This document shows positions 1-9,982 of a DNA stretch of 64,000 nucleotides, piece by piece. Position 1 is the first letter of the stretch. Each line of letters opens with the position of its first letter. Below the pieces are notes generated by a model. The model was not told the origin of the DNA, made no database searches, and saw only the letters and a program-made list of their open reading frames with translations. Both the position numbers and the translations under genes were made by a program. Source of the DNA: JAOPZW01 sp963851295 (GTDB lineage: Bacteria; Actinomycetota; Thermoleophilia; Solirubrobacterales; Solirubrobacteraceae); assembly GCA_963851295.1 (NCBI GenBank), contig CAWKOS010000003.1, positions 1 through 64,000 on the forward strand, in the 5' to 3' direction.

Positions 1-508
1 GCACCGAGATCGGCGAGCGCGCGGCCCAGCGCTTGGCGAAGTCGTCGCGCTCCAGCAGCTGGGCGACGGTCGCCGTCCGCGCCAGGCGGAAGAGCTCCTC
101 CATGTGCATGTCCAGCCACTCGGAGTTGAAGCGCACCTCGATGAGCTCGGGATCGGCGCGCAGCACGTGGAAGGCCTGCTCCTGGTAGGTGCGGGCGTTG
201 GCGTCGATCTCCTCGCCGGAGAGCACCGGGCGCGTGGTCGTGCGCCCGCTCGGGTCGCCCACGCGCGCGGTGTAGTCGCCGACGATGAGCACCACCTTGT
301 GCCCGAGGTCCTGGAACTCGCGCAGCTTCTGCAGGACGACCGTGTGCCCGAGGTGGACGTCGGGCGCCGTCGGGTCCATCCCGAGCTTCGCCCGCAGGCG
401 GCGGCCTTCGCGCGCGGCCGTCTCGAGCTTGGCCTGCAGCCCGCCCGCGGGCAGCGAGTCGGCGGCGTTGCGCGCCAGGAAGGCGGCATCTTGCGCTGGC
501 GATCCCAT
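1..508 (-). CDS. tyrS: Tyrosyl-tRNA synthetase, 3' part outside the window
   Basis: Charges tRNA-Tyr with tyrosine in the cytoplasm. The visible 169 residues carry the class I synthetase HIGH-like signature HLGHT near residue 52 and the following Rossmann-fold block (VGDYTARVGDPSGR), which fit the bacterial TyrRS family and no other class I enzyme I recognise. The start is the ATG at 508, with N-terminus MGSPAQDAAFLARNAAD. The gene runs off the left edge, so the KMSKS loop and the C-terminal RNA-binding domain cannot be checked. It diverges from the penicillin-binding protein gene across about 98 bases, which should hold both promoters. No T-box leader is visible. Confidence 0.93.
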   Translation of the reverse strand, partial: MGSPAQDAAFLARNAADSLPAGGLQAKLETAAREGRRLRAKLGMDPTAPDVHLGHTVVLQKLREFQDLGHKVVLIVGDYTARVGDPSGRTTTRPVLSGEEIDANARTYQEQAFHVLRADPELIEVRFNSEWLDMHMEELFRLARTATVAQLLERDDFAKRWAARSPISV

Positions 509-606
509 CGCGGGCCAATGCTAGTGTTGACCGCCGTCGCGACGCCCTCCGCCGCCGATCGCGACCGCCACCCCCAGCGGCCCGTGACGCCGCCTGCCCC
601 TGCGCC

Positions 607-2916
607 ATGAGCGTCGAGTACGGATCGAACATCACGCCGCTGTTCGGCGACATGGAGCCGCCTGAGCCGCCTCCGCCCACGCGCCCGCGCGTGAAGAAGC
701 TGCGGCTGCTCGCGATCCTCCTCCCGCTCGCGATCCTCGCGATCGTCTCGACCGTGTTCGGGATGATGATGGCCGTCGCGTCCGACCTGCCGGACCTCGA
801 GAACCGCAAGGAGTACCAGGACGCCCGCAACTCGGTCCTCGAGGACTCCCAGGGCAAGGTCCTCGGCGTCCTCACCAACAACCAGAGCCGCGTGCTCGTG
901 GACTACGGCGACATCTCGCCCTACATGCGCAACGCGATCATCGCCATCGAGGACCGCCGCTTCTACGAGAACTCGGGCGTCGACGTGCGCGGCATCGGCC
1001 GCGCGCTCGTCCAGGACGTCCTGAGCCGCCAGACCGTCCAGGGCGGGTCGACGATCGCACAGCAGTTCGTCAAGAACGCCTTGCAGGCCCAGTCGGACCG
1101 CACGGTCTTCCAGAAGATGCGCGAGGCGGCGCTCGCCTACCACCTCACGCGCAAGTGGTCCAAGAGCAAGATCCTCACCGAGTACCTCAACTCGATCTAC
1201 TTCGGCAACGGCGCCTACGGCGTCGAGTCGGCGGCGCGCACGTACTTCGGCAGCGAGCCCGACCACCAGGACTGTGGCACCCACGGGCATCCGCTCTGCG
1301 TCCACGACCTCAAACCCGAGGAGGCGGCGCTGATCGCCGGCGTCGTCGCCAACCCGACCGCCTACGACCCCGTCGCGCACCCGCAGGCGGCCAAGGCGCG
1401 ACGCAACCTGGTCCTCAAGGACATGTTCCAGCAGGGGCTGATCCGCCCCTCCGAGTACCGCAACGCGATCGCCGAGGCGCTGCCCGCGCCGATCGACATC
1501 AAGCCGCCCACCGTCCGCACCTCGGCCCCCTACTTCACCACGTGGGTGCGCCAGCAGCTCGTCGACCGCTACGGGGCGCGGACGGCGTTCGAGGGCGGGC
1601 TGACCGTCCGCACCACGCTCGACGAGCAGCTCCAGGGTGCCGCGGATTTCGCGGTCAACAAGTACCTCGCCAACCCCCTCGGCCCGTCGGCCGCGCTCGT
1701 GGCGATCGACAACAAGACCGGCGCCGTGCGCGCGATGGTCGGCGGGCGCAACTACGCCGAGCGCCCCTTCAACCTCGCGACGCAGGGCCAGCGCCAGCCG
1801 GGATCGTCGATCAAGCCGTTCATCCTGGCCCAGGCGCTCAAGGAGGGCTTCGGGCCCGGGTCGCTGTGGCCGTCGCGCAAGCGCGTCTTCACGGTGCCGC
1901 ACACCAACGGCCGCGAGAAGTTCGTCGTCAACAACTTCGAGAGCAAGTACGCGGGCACGCAGACGCTCGCCGGGGGCCTGACGTACTCGGACAACTCGGT
2001 CTTCTCGACGGTCGGCATCAAGGTCGGCACGAAGAAGATCGCAGCGCTCGCCGAGCGGATGGGCATCCGCACGCCGGTCTCCTCGAACTACGCGATGACG
2101 CTCGGCGGCCTCAAGCAGGGCGTGACGCCGCTCGACATGGCCCACGCGTACGAGACCCTCATCGAGCACGGCAAGCGCGTGACCGGGACGCTGGGCGCGG
2201 GCGACAACGGGCCGGTCGGGATCGCGTCGGTCAAGCTGCCCGGCCGCAAGGAGGTCAAGAACCGCACGCGCTCCAAGGCGGTCCTCGACCCCAAGATCGC
2301 CGACGAGACGGTCCAGATCATGACCACCGTGATCTCGCAGGGCACGGGGCGGCGCGCGGCGCTCGGCCCCGGGCAGTTCGCGGCCGGCAAGACGGGCACG
2401 ACCGAGAACAGCGGCGACGCGTGGTTCGTGGGCTTCACCGACCGCTGGACGGTCGCCGTGTGGGTCGGCTATCCCGACAAGCTCAAGCCGATGCTCACCG
2501 AGTTCGCCGGCGCGCCGGTCGAGGGCGGCACCTACCCCGCGCTGATCTGGCACGACTTCATGGTCGCCGCCAACGCGATCGTGGACGACCGCAACGCGAA
2601 GGAGCGCGTCAGGAAGGGCCTGCCGCCCAAGCCGCCCGAGGACCAGCAGACGACGCCGTCGACGGTGCCCGCCGTCCCGACCAAGCCGGCGCCGGTGCCC
2701 GAGGGCGGCGACAGCGCGCCGCCCGCGCCGCAGCCGACCGCGCCCAAGAGCGGCGGGACGAGCGGGACCGGAACGAGCGGGACCGGGAGCGGCGCGAGCG
2801 GCTCGGGTGGCGGCGGCAACAGCGCGACGACGACGCCCCCGGCGCAGACGCCGCCGCCCGCCGGCGGCGGCACCGGCGGGGCCGGGACCGGCGGCGGCAC
2901 GAGCGCGCCGCCGTAA
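607..2916 (+). CDS. Class A penicillin-binding protein (transglycosylase/transpeptidase)
   Basis: Bifunctional peptidoglycan synthase of 769 residues, anchored in the membrane with its catalytic domains outside. A proline-rich cytoplasmic tail is followed by one membrane segment at about residues 33-57. The GT51 transglycosylase domain has its catalytic glutamate in EDRRFYE (E115) and the QGGSTIAQQ motif. The transpeptidase domain has the active serine in SSIK (S400, K403), SDN at 461-463 and KTG at 595-597. From about residue 675 the protein is a low-complexity Pro/Gly/Ser/Thr tail typical of actinobacterial PonA-like proteins. It stands alone between divergent tyrS and convergent mpg, 26 bases away. 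Confidence 0.96.
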   Translation: MSVEYGSNITPLFGDMEPPEPPPPTRPRVKKLRLLAILLPLAILAIVSTVFGMMMAVASDLPDLENRKEYQDARNSVLEDSQGKVLGVLTNNQSRVLVDYGDISPYMRNAIIAIEDRRFYENSGVDVRGIGRALVQDVLSRQTVQGGSTIAQQFVKNALQAQSDRTVFQKMREAALAYHLTRKWSKSKILTEYLNSIYFGNGAYGVESAARTYFGSEPDHQDCGTHGHPLCVHDLKPEEAALIAGVVANPTAYDPVAHPQAAKARRNLVLKDMFQQGLIRPSEYRNAIAEALPAPIDIKPPTVRTSAPYFTTWVRQQLVDRYGARTAFEGGLTVRTTLDEQLQGAADFAVNKYLANPLGPSAALVAIDNKTGAVRAMVGGRNYAERPFNLATQGQRQPGSSIKPFILAQALKEGFGPGSLWPSRKRVFTVPHTNGREKFVVNNFESKYAGTQTLAGGLTYSDNSVFSTVGIKVGTKKIAALAERMGIRTPVSSNYAMTLGGLKQGVTPLDMAHAYETLIEHGKRVTGTLGAGDNGPVGIASVKLPGRKEVKNRTRSKAVLDPKIADETVQIMTTVISQGTGRRAALGPGQFAAGKTGTTENSGDAWFVGFTDRWTVAVWVGYPDKLKPMLTEFAGAPVEGGTYPALIWHDFMVAANAIVDDRNAKERVRKGLPPKPPEDQQTTPSTVPAVPTKPAPVPEGGDSAPPAPQPTAPKSGGTSGTGTSGTGSGASGSGGGGNSATTTPPAQTPPPAGGGTGGAGTGGGTSAPP

Positions 2917-2942
2917 CGCTGCCCGAGGGGCGGCGGCGACCC

Positions 2943-3527
2943 TCAGGCCGCGTGCGCCCGCGCCGGCCACGGCCGCGACACGTGGCGGTTGCCGCGCGCG
3001 CAGAAGCGCCAGTCGAGGTCGACGGCCTTCGTGATCCCGATCCGCTTGCCGACGTCGATCGCCGGCGCCTCCCAGCCCGCGATCCGGGGCTCGATGCGGA
3101 TCGGCCCGTCGACGAGCGAGGTGCCGTTGAGCTCGAGGCCGACGGCGAGCGCCTGGGTGAGCTTGCCCGGGCCGTTGCACAGATCCTCGTCGCGGGCGAC
3201 GCCGCGGCGGGCGCGCATCGCCTCGATGCCGTCGAGCGGCTCGAGCGCGCGGATGAGCACGGCCGCGCCCGAGTCCTCGTGGTCGCAGACGGCGTTGAGC
3301 AGCGAGTGGATCCCGTAGGAGAAGTAGACGTAGGCGATCCCGGGCGGGCCGAAGAGCGGCGCCGTGCGCGCCGTGAGCCCCGCCCACGCATGCGACGCGG
3401 GCTCGGTGCGGTGGTAGGCCTCGGTCTCGACGATGACGCCCGCGGTCTCCCCGTGGCGCACGACGCAGCCGATCAGGTCGGGCGCGACCTCGAGCACCGG
3501 CCGGTCGTAGAAGGCGACGTCGATCAC
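2943..3527 (-). CDS. 3-methyladenine DNA glycosylase, AAG/MPG family
   Basis: Base-excision repair enzyme removing alkylated purines, 194 residues, the usual bacterial length. Family blocks are visible in order: VAPDLIGC near the N-terminus, IVETEAYHRTEPASHAW (which carries the catalytic glutamate of this family), GIAYVYFSYGIHSLLN and LCNGPGKLTQAL. The GTG start at 3527 overlaps the argH stop by four bases (GTGA), so it is translationally coupled as the last gene of the leuB-to-mpg operon. A repair gene downstream of argH looks like simple operon packing. No recombination or SOS-type operator is seen. Confidence 0.93.
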   Translation of the reverse strand: MIDVAFYDRPVLEVAPDLIGCVVRHGETAGVIVETEAYHRTEPASHAWAGLTARTAPLFGPPGIAYVYFSYGIHSLLNAVCDHEDSGAAVLIRALEPLDGIEAMRARRGVARDEDLCNGPGKLTQALAVGLELNGTSLVDGPIRIEPRIAGWEAPAIDVGKRIGITKAVDLDWRFCARGNRHVSRPWPARAHAA

Positions 3528-4858
3528 AGCAGCGCGCGGGCGCGCTCGAGCTGCTCGCGCACGCGCTGAAGCGACGTCCCGCCCTCGCTCACCTTCGACT
3601 CCAGCCACGACGAGCGCTCGAGCACCTGGGCAGCCTCTTCGCCGAGGGCCGGGACCGCGACCTCCGCGAGCGGGCGACCCGAGTCGACCGCCTCGCGCAC
3701 GAGCCCGGCCACGACGCCGTGGGCCTCGCGAAAGGGCGTGCCGCGCTTGACCAGCAGGTCCGCGAGGTCGGTGGCGGCGATCAGCTCGTCGGCCGCCGCG
3801 GCCGCCATCCGCTCGCGGTCGAAGCGCGCGCCGGCGACCATGCCCGTCGCCGCGGCCAGGCACAGGCCGAGCGTGTCGACCGCGTCGAAGAGGTGCTCCT
3901 TGTCCTCCTGCAGGTCCTTGTTGTAGGTGAGCGGCAGCGCGTGGATCACGCCGTGCAGCGCGCTCAGGTGCCCGACGATGCGCGGCGCCTTGGCGCGCAG
4001 CAGCTCGGCGGCGTCGGGGTTCTTCTTCTGGGGCATGATCGACGAGCCGCTCGTCCACGCGTCGGGCAGCTCGACGAAGCCGAACTCCTGCGAGGACCAG
4101 ATCACGAGCTCCGATCCCAGGCGCGAGAGGTGCGTCGCGCAGGTCGCGGCGGCGTTGAGGTAGTCCAGGACGAAGTCGCGGTTGGAGACGGCGTCGATCG
4201 AGTTGGGCGCCACGCGCTCGAAGCCCAGCTCCGCGGCGACGGCGCCGCGGTCGGTGTCGAAGTTCACGCCGGCCAGCGCCCCGGCGCCCAGCGGCAGCGC
4301 CGCCGTCGAACGGGCGGCGAAGTCGAAGCGGATGGCGTCGCGCTCGAGCATCCACACGTAGGCCAGCAGGTGATGGCTGAGGTACACGGGCTGCGCGCGC
4401 TGCAGGTGCGTGTAGCCGGGCAGGGGCCAGTCGAGGTGGCGCTCGGCGGCGTCGACCAGGGCGGCGATCAGGCCCGTGACGCCCTCGCCCGCCGCGCGCG
4501 CCGCGTCGCGCGTGAAGAGCGCGACGTCGGTGGCGACCTGGTCGTTGCGCGAGCGCGCCGTGTGCAGGCGGCCGCCGACGGGCCCGGCGAGCTCGGTGAG
4601 CCGCCGCTCGACGGCCATGTGGATGTCCTCGTCGTCGGGTGCGAACGGAAAGCTGCCGTCGCGCAGCTCGGCCTCGACGGCATCGAGGCCCGCGAGCAGC
4701 GCGTCGCGGTCCTCGCCGGAGATGACGCCCTGCGCGGCGAGCATGCGCGCATGCGCCCGCGACTGGGCGACGTCGTGCGGCCACAGGCGCCGATCGAAGC
4801 CGATCGACGCGTTCAGGGCCTGGAAGGCGGGGTCCTGGGGCTCGCGGAAGCGCGACAC
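3524..4858 (-). CDS. argH: Argininosuccinate lyase
   Basis: Last step of arginine synthesis: argininosuccinate is split to arginine and fumarate. The 444-residue protein has the fumarase/aspartase-superfamily signature GSSIMPQKKNP at 271-281, including the mobile-loop catalytic serine. It also has TARSRNDQVATD at about 100-111 and GYTHLQRAQP at 148-157, which holds the catalytic histidine. It is full length for the homotetrameric family. It lies 12 bases after a small membrane-protein gene and overlaps mpg by four bases. No other arginine gene is in the window, so argH has been separated from argGFBCJD here. Confidence 0.97.
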   Translation of the reverse strand: MSRFREPQDPAFQALNASIGFDRRLWPHDVAQSRAHARMLAAQGVISGEDRDALLAGLDAVEAELRDGSFPFAPDDEDIHMAVERRLTELAGPVGGRLHTARSRNDQVATDVALFTRDAARAAGEGVTGLIAALVDAAERHLDWPLPGYTHLQRAQPVYLSHHLLAYVWMLERDAIRFDFAARSTAALPLGAGALAGVNFDTDRGAVAAELGFERVAPNSIDAVSNRDFVLDYLNAAATCATHLSRLGSELVIWSSQEFGFVELPDAWTSGSSIMPQKKNPDAAELLRAKAPRIVGHLSALHGVIHALPLTYNKDLQEDKEHLFDAVDTLGLCLAAATGMVAGARFDRERMAAAAADELIAATDLADLLVKRGTPFREAHGVVAGLVREAVDSGRPLAEVAVPALGEEAAQVLERSSWLESKVSEGGTSLQRVREQLERARALL

Positions 4859-4870
4859 GGGCGGCGCAGC

Positions 4871-5236
4871 TTACGCAGCGCTCAGCCCGTCGGCGATCTG
4901 GGCGACCTGGGTGGCCAGGGCGAACCCGAGGAGGTACAGCGTGATCGCCCACCCGAGCCACGCGCCCGTGCCGTGGCGGTAGAAGCGCCGGTCGCGGTCG
5001 CGCCAGTCCTCGACGACCACGGGGATGAAGCAGGCCAGGCCGAGCGCCATCAGCACCCACGGCGACCAGCCGGTGATGAGGTACTTCGCGTCGAGGTGGA
5101 ACTCGCCCGCGATGTCGGCGATCACGCGGTGCCAGAGCACGATCGGCAGCGTGGCGGCGACCGCGAAGCCCACCGCGCCGACGCGCCGTGCGCGGCGCCG
5201 CCGGGCACGCTCAATCTCCGCGCGCCGATTCGCCAT
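4871..5236 (-). CDS. Small membrane protein of unknown function
   Basis: A 121-residue protein with an Arg-rich N-terminus (about residues 3-18) followed by three predicted membrane helices at roughly 20-40, 58-76 and 94-114. The loop WRDRDRRFYRHGTGAW joins the last two. I recognise no family. The start is the ATG at 5236, placed by the onset of the coherent charged-then-hydrophobic pattern. It lies 8 bases after the DegT aminotransferase and 12 bases before argH, so it is co-transcribed with the amino-acid genes. The location suggests no obvious substrate, and a transport role would be a guess. Confidence 0.75.
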   Translation of the reverse strand: MANRRAEIERARRRRARRVGAVGFAVAATLPIVLWHRVIADIAGEFHLDAKYLITGWSPWVLMALGLACFIPVVVEDWRDRDRRFYRHGTGAWLGWAITLYLLGFALATQVAQIADGLSAA

Positions 5237-5244
5237 GCCCCCGA

Positions 5245-6369
5245 TTATGGGCCCTGGCCCACCGCCTGCGCCAGTGCCGCGGCCACCCGTTCGACCTGGC
5301 TCTCGGTCATTGCCGGGAAGAACGGCAACGCCAGCGAGCGCGCGGCGACGTCCTCGCAGACGGGGAACTCGCCCTCGCGGTGGCCGAAGCGCTCGCGGTA
5401 GAAGCTCATGAGGTGGATGGCCGGCAGGTAGGGCTTGCACTGCACGCCGCGGTCCCGGAGGGCGTGGATGACCTCGTCGCGGTCGCGCCCGCGCGGCACC
5501 TGCACGACGAAGACGAACCACCCGCGGCGGTCGCCGCCCTCGTCCTCGCACAGCAGCCCGAGACCCTCGATGTCCGCCAGCGCCTCGCGGTACCAGCCCG
5601 CCACCCGCGCGCGGTCGGCGAGCATCCCGTCCAGTCGCTGGAGCTGCACCGAGCCGATCGCGCAGGCGATGTCGGTGAGGCGGTAGTTGAAGCCGAGCCG
5701 ATCGTGGTCGAGCCAGCCCATGTCGGGGGCGCGGCCCTGGTTGCGCTCGGAGTCGATGCCCTCCTTCAGCGCGGCGTCGCCGACGGTCACCATCCCGCCC
5801 TCGCCCGTCGTGAGCTGCTTGTTGGCGTAGAAGCCGAAGACGGCCGGGTGCCCGCGCGCGCCGACGCGCATCCCGTCGGCGTGGACCGCGCCGAGCGCCT
5901 CGCACGCGTCCTCGACGATCGGCAGCCCCATGCCCTCGAAGGCGGGCAGGTCCGCCGGGTAGCCGAAGATGTGCACCGGCAGCAGCGCCGCCGTGCGCTC
6001 GGTGACGGCGGCGGCCGCGGCCGCCGGGTCGAGGTTGAGCGTCCGCGGGTCGATGTCGGCGAACACCGGCCGCGCGTGCTCGAAGAGCGCCGCGTTGGCG
6101 CTCGAGACGAAGGAGAAGGGCGACGTGACGACCTCGTCGCCGGCCGCGACGCCGACGGCGCGCAGGGCCAGGTGCAGCCCGGCGGTGCCGCTGGACACCG
6201 CCGACGCGTGGCCGGCCCCCAGCCACGCCGCGAAGTCGCGCTCGAAGGCCGGCACCCGCGGGCCGAGCGAGAGCTGGCCCGAGCGCAGGACCTCGATGAC
6301 CGCGGCCTCCTCCTCCGGCCCGAGGACGGGCTGGGCGAGCGGGATGACCTCGGTGGTGGTTTCAGTCAC
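5245..6369 (-). CDS. DegT/DnrJ/EryC1/StrS family PLP aminotransferase
   Basis: A 374-residue PLP enzyme of the sugar-nucleotide aminotransferase family. Visible features are PLGPEEEAAV near the N-terminus, the SSGTAGLHLAL cofactor-binding block at about 59-70, IVEDACEALGA at 151-161, the internal-aldimine lysine in FYANKQLTTGEGG (K184) and the C-terminal block VQCKPYLPAIH. Family members usually transfer an amino group to a keto-sugar nucleotide for cell-surface or antibiotic sugars. No other sugar-nucleotide gene is nearby. Its GTG start overlaps the cimA stop by four bases (GTGA), so it is coupled to the branched-chain genes. The substrate is therefore open. Confidence 0.9.
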   Translation of the reverse strand: MTETTTEVIPLAQPVLGPEEEAAVIEVLRSGQLSLGPRVPAFERDFAAWLGAGHASAVSSGTAGLHLALRAVGVAAGDEVVTSPFSFVSSANAALFEHARPVFADIDPRTLNLDPAAAAAAVTERTAALLPVHIFGYPADLPAFEGMGLPIVEDACEALGAVHADGMRVGARGHPAVFGFYANKQLTTGEGGMVTVGDAALKEGIDSERNQGRAPDMGWLDHDRLGFNYRLTDIACAIGSVQLQRLDGMLADRARVAGWYREALADIEGLGLLCEDEGGDRRGWFVFVVQVPRGRDRDEVIHALRDRGVQCKPYLPAIHLMSFYRERFGHREGEFPVCEDVAARSLALPFFPAMTESQVERVAAALAQAVGQGP

Positions 6370-7971
6370 ACCGCGTCCGTCGGCGTCGCCTGGGCGGCGC
6401 GTCCGCCGCGACGCCCCGGCTGCTCGGCGTAGGCCAGCGAGTCGACCAGCGCCTCCCAGGAGGCGGCGATGATGTTCTCGTTGACCCCGATCGAGCCCCA
6501 GACGTCGCGGCCGTCGGAGGCGTCGATGAGCACGCGGGTGGTGGCGCCGGTGCCGTGGTCCTCGTCGAGGATGCGGACCTTGTAGTTGACCAGCTCGATG
6601 TCGCGCAGGTGCGGGTGGATCTCGCCGATGGCCAGGCGCAGGGCGGCGTCGAGCGCGTTGACCGGGCCGTTGCCCTCGGCCGTGCGCACGTAGCGCTCGC
6701 CGTCGAGCCAGATCTTGATCGTCGCCTCGGTCTCGGCCTTGCCGTCGGCGCGTTGCTCGACGATGACCCGCCAGGACTCCAGGCGGAAGAGCGGCTCGTA
6801 GTCGCCGGACTCGCGGCGCAGGAGCAGGTCGAACGAGCCGTCGGCGGCCTCGAACTGGTAGCCGCCGTGCTCGAGCGCCTTGACGCGGTCTATGACCCGC
6901 GCGGCCGCCGCGTCGTCGAGGTCCAGGCCGGCCGCCGTCGCGCGCTCGGCCACCGTGTGGCGGCCGCCGAGCTCGGAGATGAGCAGCTCGCGCGCGTTGC
7001 CGACCAGACGCGGGGTCGATGTGCTCGAAGGTGGCGCTGTCGGCGCGCACGCCGGCGACGTGCATCCCGCCCTTGTGCGCGAAGGCGTCGCGGCCCACGT
7101 ACGGCTGCGAGCGGTTGGGCGGGCGGTTGAGCAGCTCGTCGACGAAGTGCGCGGCCTCGGTGAGGCGCGCGAGCTGCTCGTCGGCGAGCACGCGGTGACC
7201 CATCTTGAGCTGCAGGTTGGCGATGATCGAGACGAGGTTGGCGTTGCCGGTGCGCTCCCCCACCCCGTTCATGGTGCCCTGGACCTGGAGAGCGCCCGCC
7301 TCGATGGCCGCCAGCGAGTTGGCCACGCCGACCTCGGCGTCGTTGTGGCAGTGGATCGCCACGCGCGCGAGCGGGCCGACGGCGGTCACGACGGCGGCCG
7401 TCGCCTCGGCGACCTGCCCCGGCAGCGAGGAGCCGTTGGTGTCGCACAGGGCGACGGTCTCGGCGCCGGCGCCGGCGGCGGCGCGCAGGCAGGCAAGCGC
7501 GTAGGCGGGGTCCTCGCGGTAGGCGTCGAAGAAGTGCTCGGCGTCGTAGATCACGCGCTTGCCCTCCTCGACGAGGAAGGCGACGGAGTCGGCGATCATG
7601 TTGAGGTTCTCGGCCGCGTCGACGCGGACGACCTTCTCGAGGTGCAGGGCCCACGTCTTGCCGACGATCGTGCACACCGGCGCGAAGGAGTCGGCGAGCA
7701 CGCGCAGGCCGTCGTCCTCGGCGGCCGTCGCGTCGCGGCGCCGCGTCATCCCGAAGGCGGCGATCTCGGCGTGCTCGAAGCGCTCCTCGGAGAGCAGCTC
7801 GAAGAGCTCGAGCTCCTTCGGGTTCGAGGACGGGAAGCCCGCCTCGATGAGATGCACGCCGAGCTCGTCGAGCTTGCGCGCGACCCGGACCTTCTCGGCC
7901 GCCGACAGCGTCAGGCCGGGGCCCTGCATGCCGTCGCGCAGCGTGGCGTCGTAGAGCTCGATGTCGGGCAC
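6366..7971 (-). CDS. cimA: Citramalate synthase, interrupted by one +1 frameshift
   Basis: Condenses pyruvate and acetyl-CoA to (R)-citramalate, the entry to isoleucine that bypasses threonine deaminase. The N-terminal part has ELYDATLRDGMQGPG, AIHCHNDAEVGVANS, NGVGERTGNANL and AFAHKGGMHVAGV, typical of the DRE-TIM metallolyases. The C-terminal part is the LeuA-type dimer/regulatory domain. Reading breaks after FEHIDPA: one extra base near 7008 shifts the frame. Removing it restores DPALVGNARELLISELGGR and a 534-residue protein of normal length. The GTG start at 7971 lies 4 bases past the ilvE stop. CimA rather than LeuA is supported by the SAAEKVRVARKLDELGV block and by a separate leuA at 20873-22495. 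A sequence error is more likely than real loss. Confidence 0.92.
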
Positions 7972-7975
7972 GGGC

Positions 7976-8911
7976 CTACGCGACCTGTTCGCGCACCGGC
8001 ACGGGGTCCAGCCACTCGCGGTAGCGCTCGGTGCGCCCGTGCAGGGCGTCCTCGAAGGCGCCCTGCACCGCCCGGGTGATCTCGCCGGGCTCGCCGCCGC
8101 CGACGGCGTGGTCGTCGACCTCGCGCACCGGCACGAGCTCGGCCGCCGTGCCGGTCATGTAGAGCTCGTCGGCGAGGTAGAGCTCGGCGCGGGCCAGGTT
8201 GCGCTCGACGACCTCGAAGCCGAGGTCGCGCGCGATCTGGACGCACGACTTGCGGTTGATCCCGTCGAGAATGCCGGCCGTCTGCGGCGGGGTGTAGATC
8301 GTCCCCTCGCGGACCATGAAGATGTTCTCGCCCGAGCCCTCGCACACGTAGCCGTGGTCGTCGAGGAGGATCGCCTCCTCGTAGCCGGCCTTGTGGGACT
8401 CGATCTTGGCCAGGATCGAGTTGAGGTACTGCCCGGAGGCCTTGGAGTGCGGGATCAGCGAGTCGTTGCTGATCCGCCGCCACGAGGAGACCTTGGCCCG
8501 GACGCCGTTGCGCTTGCCCTCCTCGCCGAGGTAGGCCGGCCACTGCCACGTCGCGATGCTGACGTCGACCGGCGCCTCGAGCGGGAACAGCCCCATCGTC
8601 CCGTAGCCGCGGAAGGCGATCGGGCGGATGTAGCAGGCGCGGAAGCCGTTGCGGCCGATGAGCTCGAGCGTCGCCTGGCGCAGCTGCTCGCGCTCGAAGG
8701 GGATCGGCATGTAGTAGAGCTCGGCCGACTTGAAGAGCCGGTCGATGTGGTCGGCGTGGCGGAAGACCGCCGGGCCGATCTCGGTGTCGTAGCAGCGGAC
8801 GCCCTCGAAGACGCCGGTGCCGTAATGCAGGCCGTGCGTGAGTACGTGGACCTTCGCGTCCTCCCAGTTGACGAACTCGCCGTTCATCCAGATGAGGTCC
8901 GCCTGCTCCAC
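7976..8911 (-). CDS. ilvE: Branched-chain amino acid aminotransferase
   Basis: Last step of leucine, isoleucine and valine synthesis, a fold-type IV PLP enzyme of 311 residues. Visible are HGLHYGTGVFEGVRCY at about 26-41, the PLP lysine in IPHSKASGQYLNS (K157) and the EGSGENIFMVREG and TPPQTAGILDGI blocks. The GTG start at 8911 is chosen because AGGAG sits seven bases upstream; the in-frame ATG eight codons later lacks such a site. It lies 11 bases after leuB and 4 bases before cimA. The operon thus joins a leucine-specific enzyme, an isoleucine-specific enzyme and the shared aminotransferase. Confidence 0.96.
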   Translation of the reverse strand: MEQADLIWMNGEFVNWEDAKVHVLTHGLHYGTGVFEGVRCYDTEIGPAVFRHADHIDRLFKSAELYYMPIPFEREQLRQATLELIGRNGFRACYIRPIAFRGYGTMGLFPLEAPVDVSIATWQWPAYLGEEGKRNGVRAKVSSWRRISNDSLIPHSKASGQYLNSILAKIESHKAGYEEAILLDDHGYVCEGSGENIFMVREGTIYTPPQTAGILDGINRKSCVQIARDLGFEVVERNLARAELYLADELYMTGTAAELVPVREVDDHAVGGGEPGEITRAVQGAFEDALHGRTERYREWLDPVPVREQVA

Positions 8912-8922
8912 GTCTTCGCTCC

Positions 8923-9951
<1,029 letters not shown>

Positions 9952-9982
9952 GGGTCGGGCAGCTTAAGGTTTCGACGAGTCG

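Noticed and set aside
509..606. T-box leader upstream of tyrS
   Set aside because: The gap is only about 98 bases and shows neither a T-box sequence nor a terminator/antiterminator pair.
1155..3569. Large plus-strand frame within the penicillin-binding protein and mpg
   Set aside because: Out-of-frame reading with biased Arg/Ala composition and no domain similarity.
5245..7971. A 908-codon open frame that looks like a CimA-DegT fusion
   Set aside because: The middle third has no family similarity; the real CimA C-terminus lies in the neighbouring frame and ends at 6366, and DegT has its own GTG start at 6369. The open frame results from the extra base near 7008.
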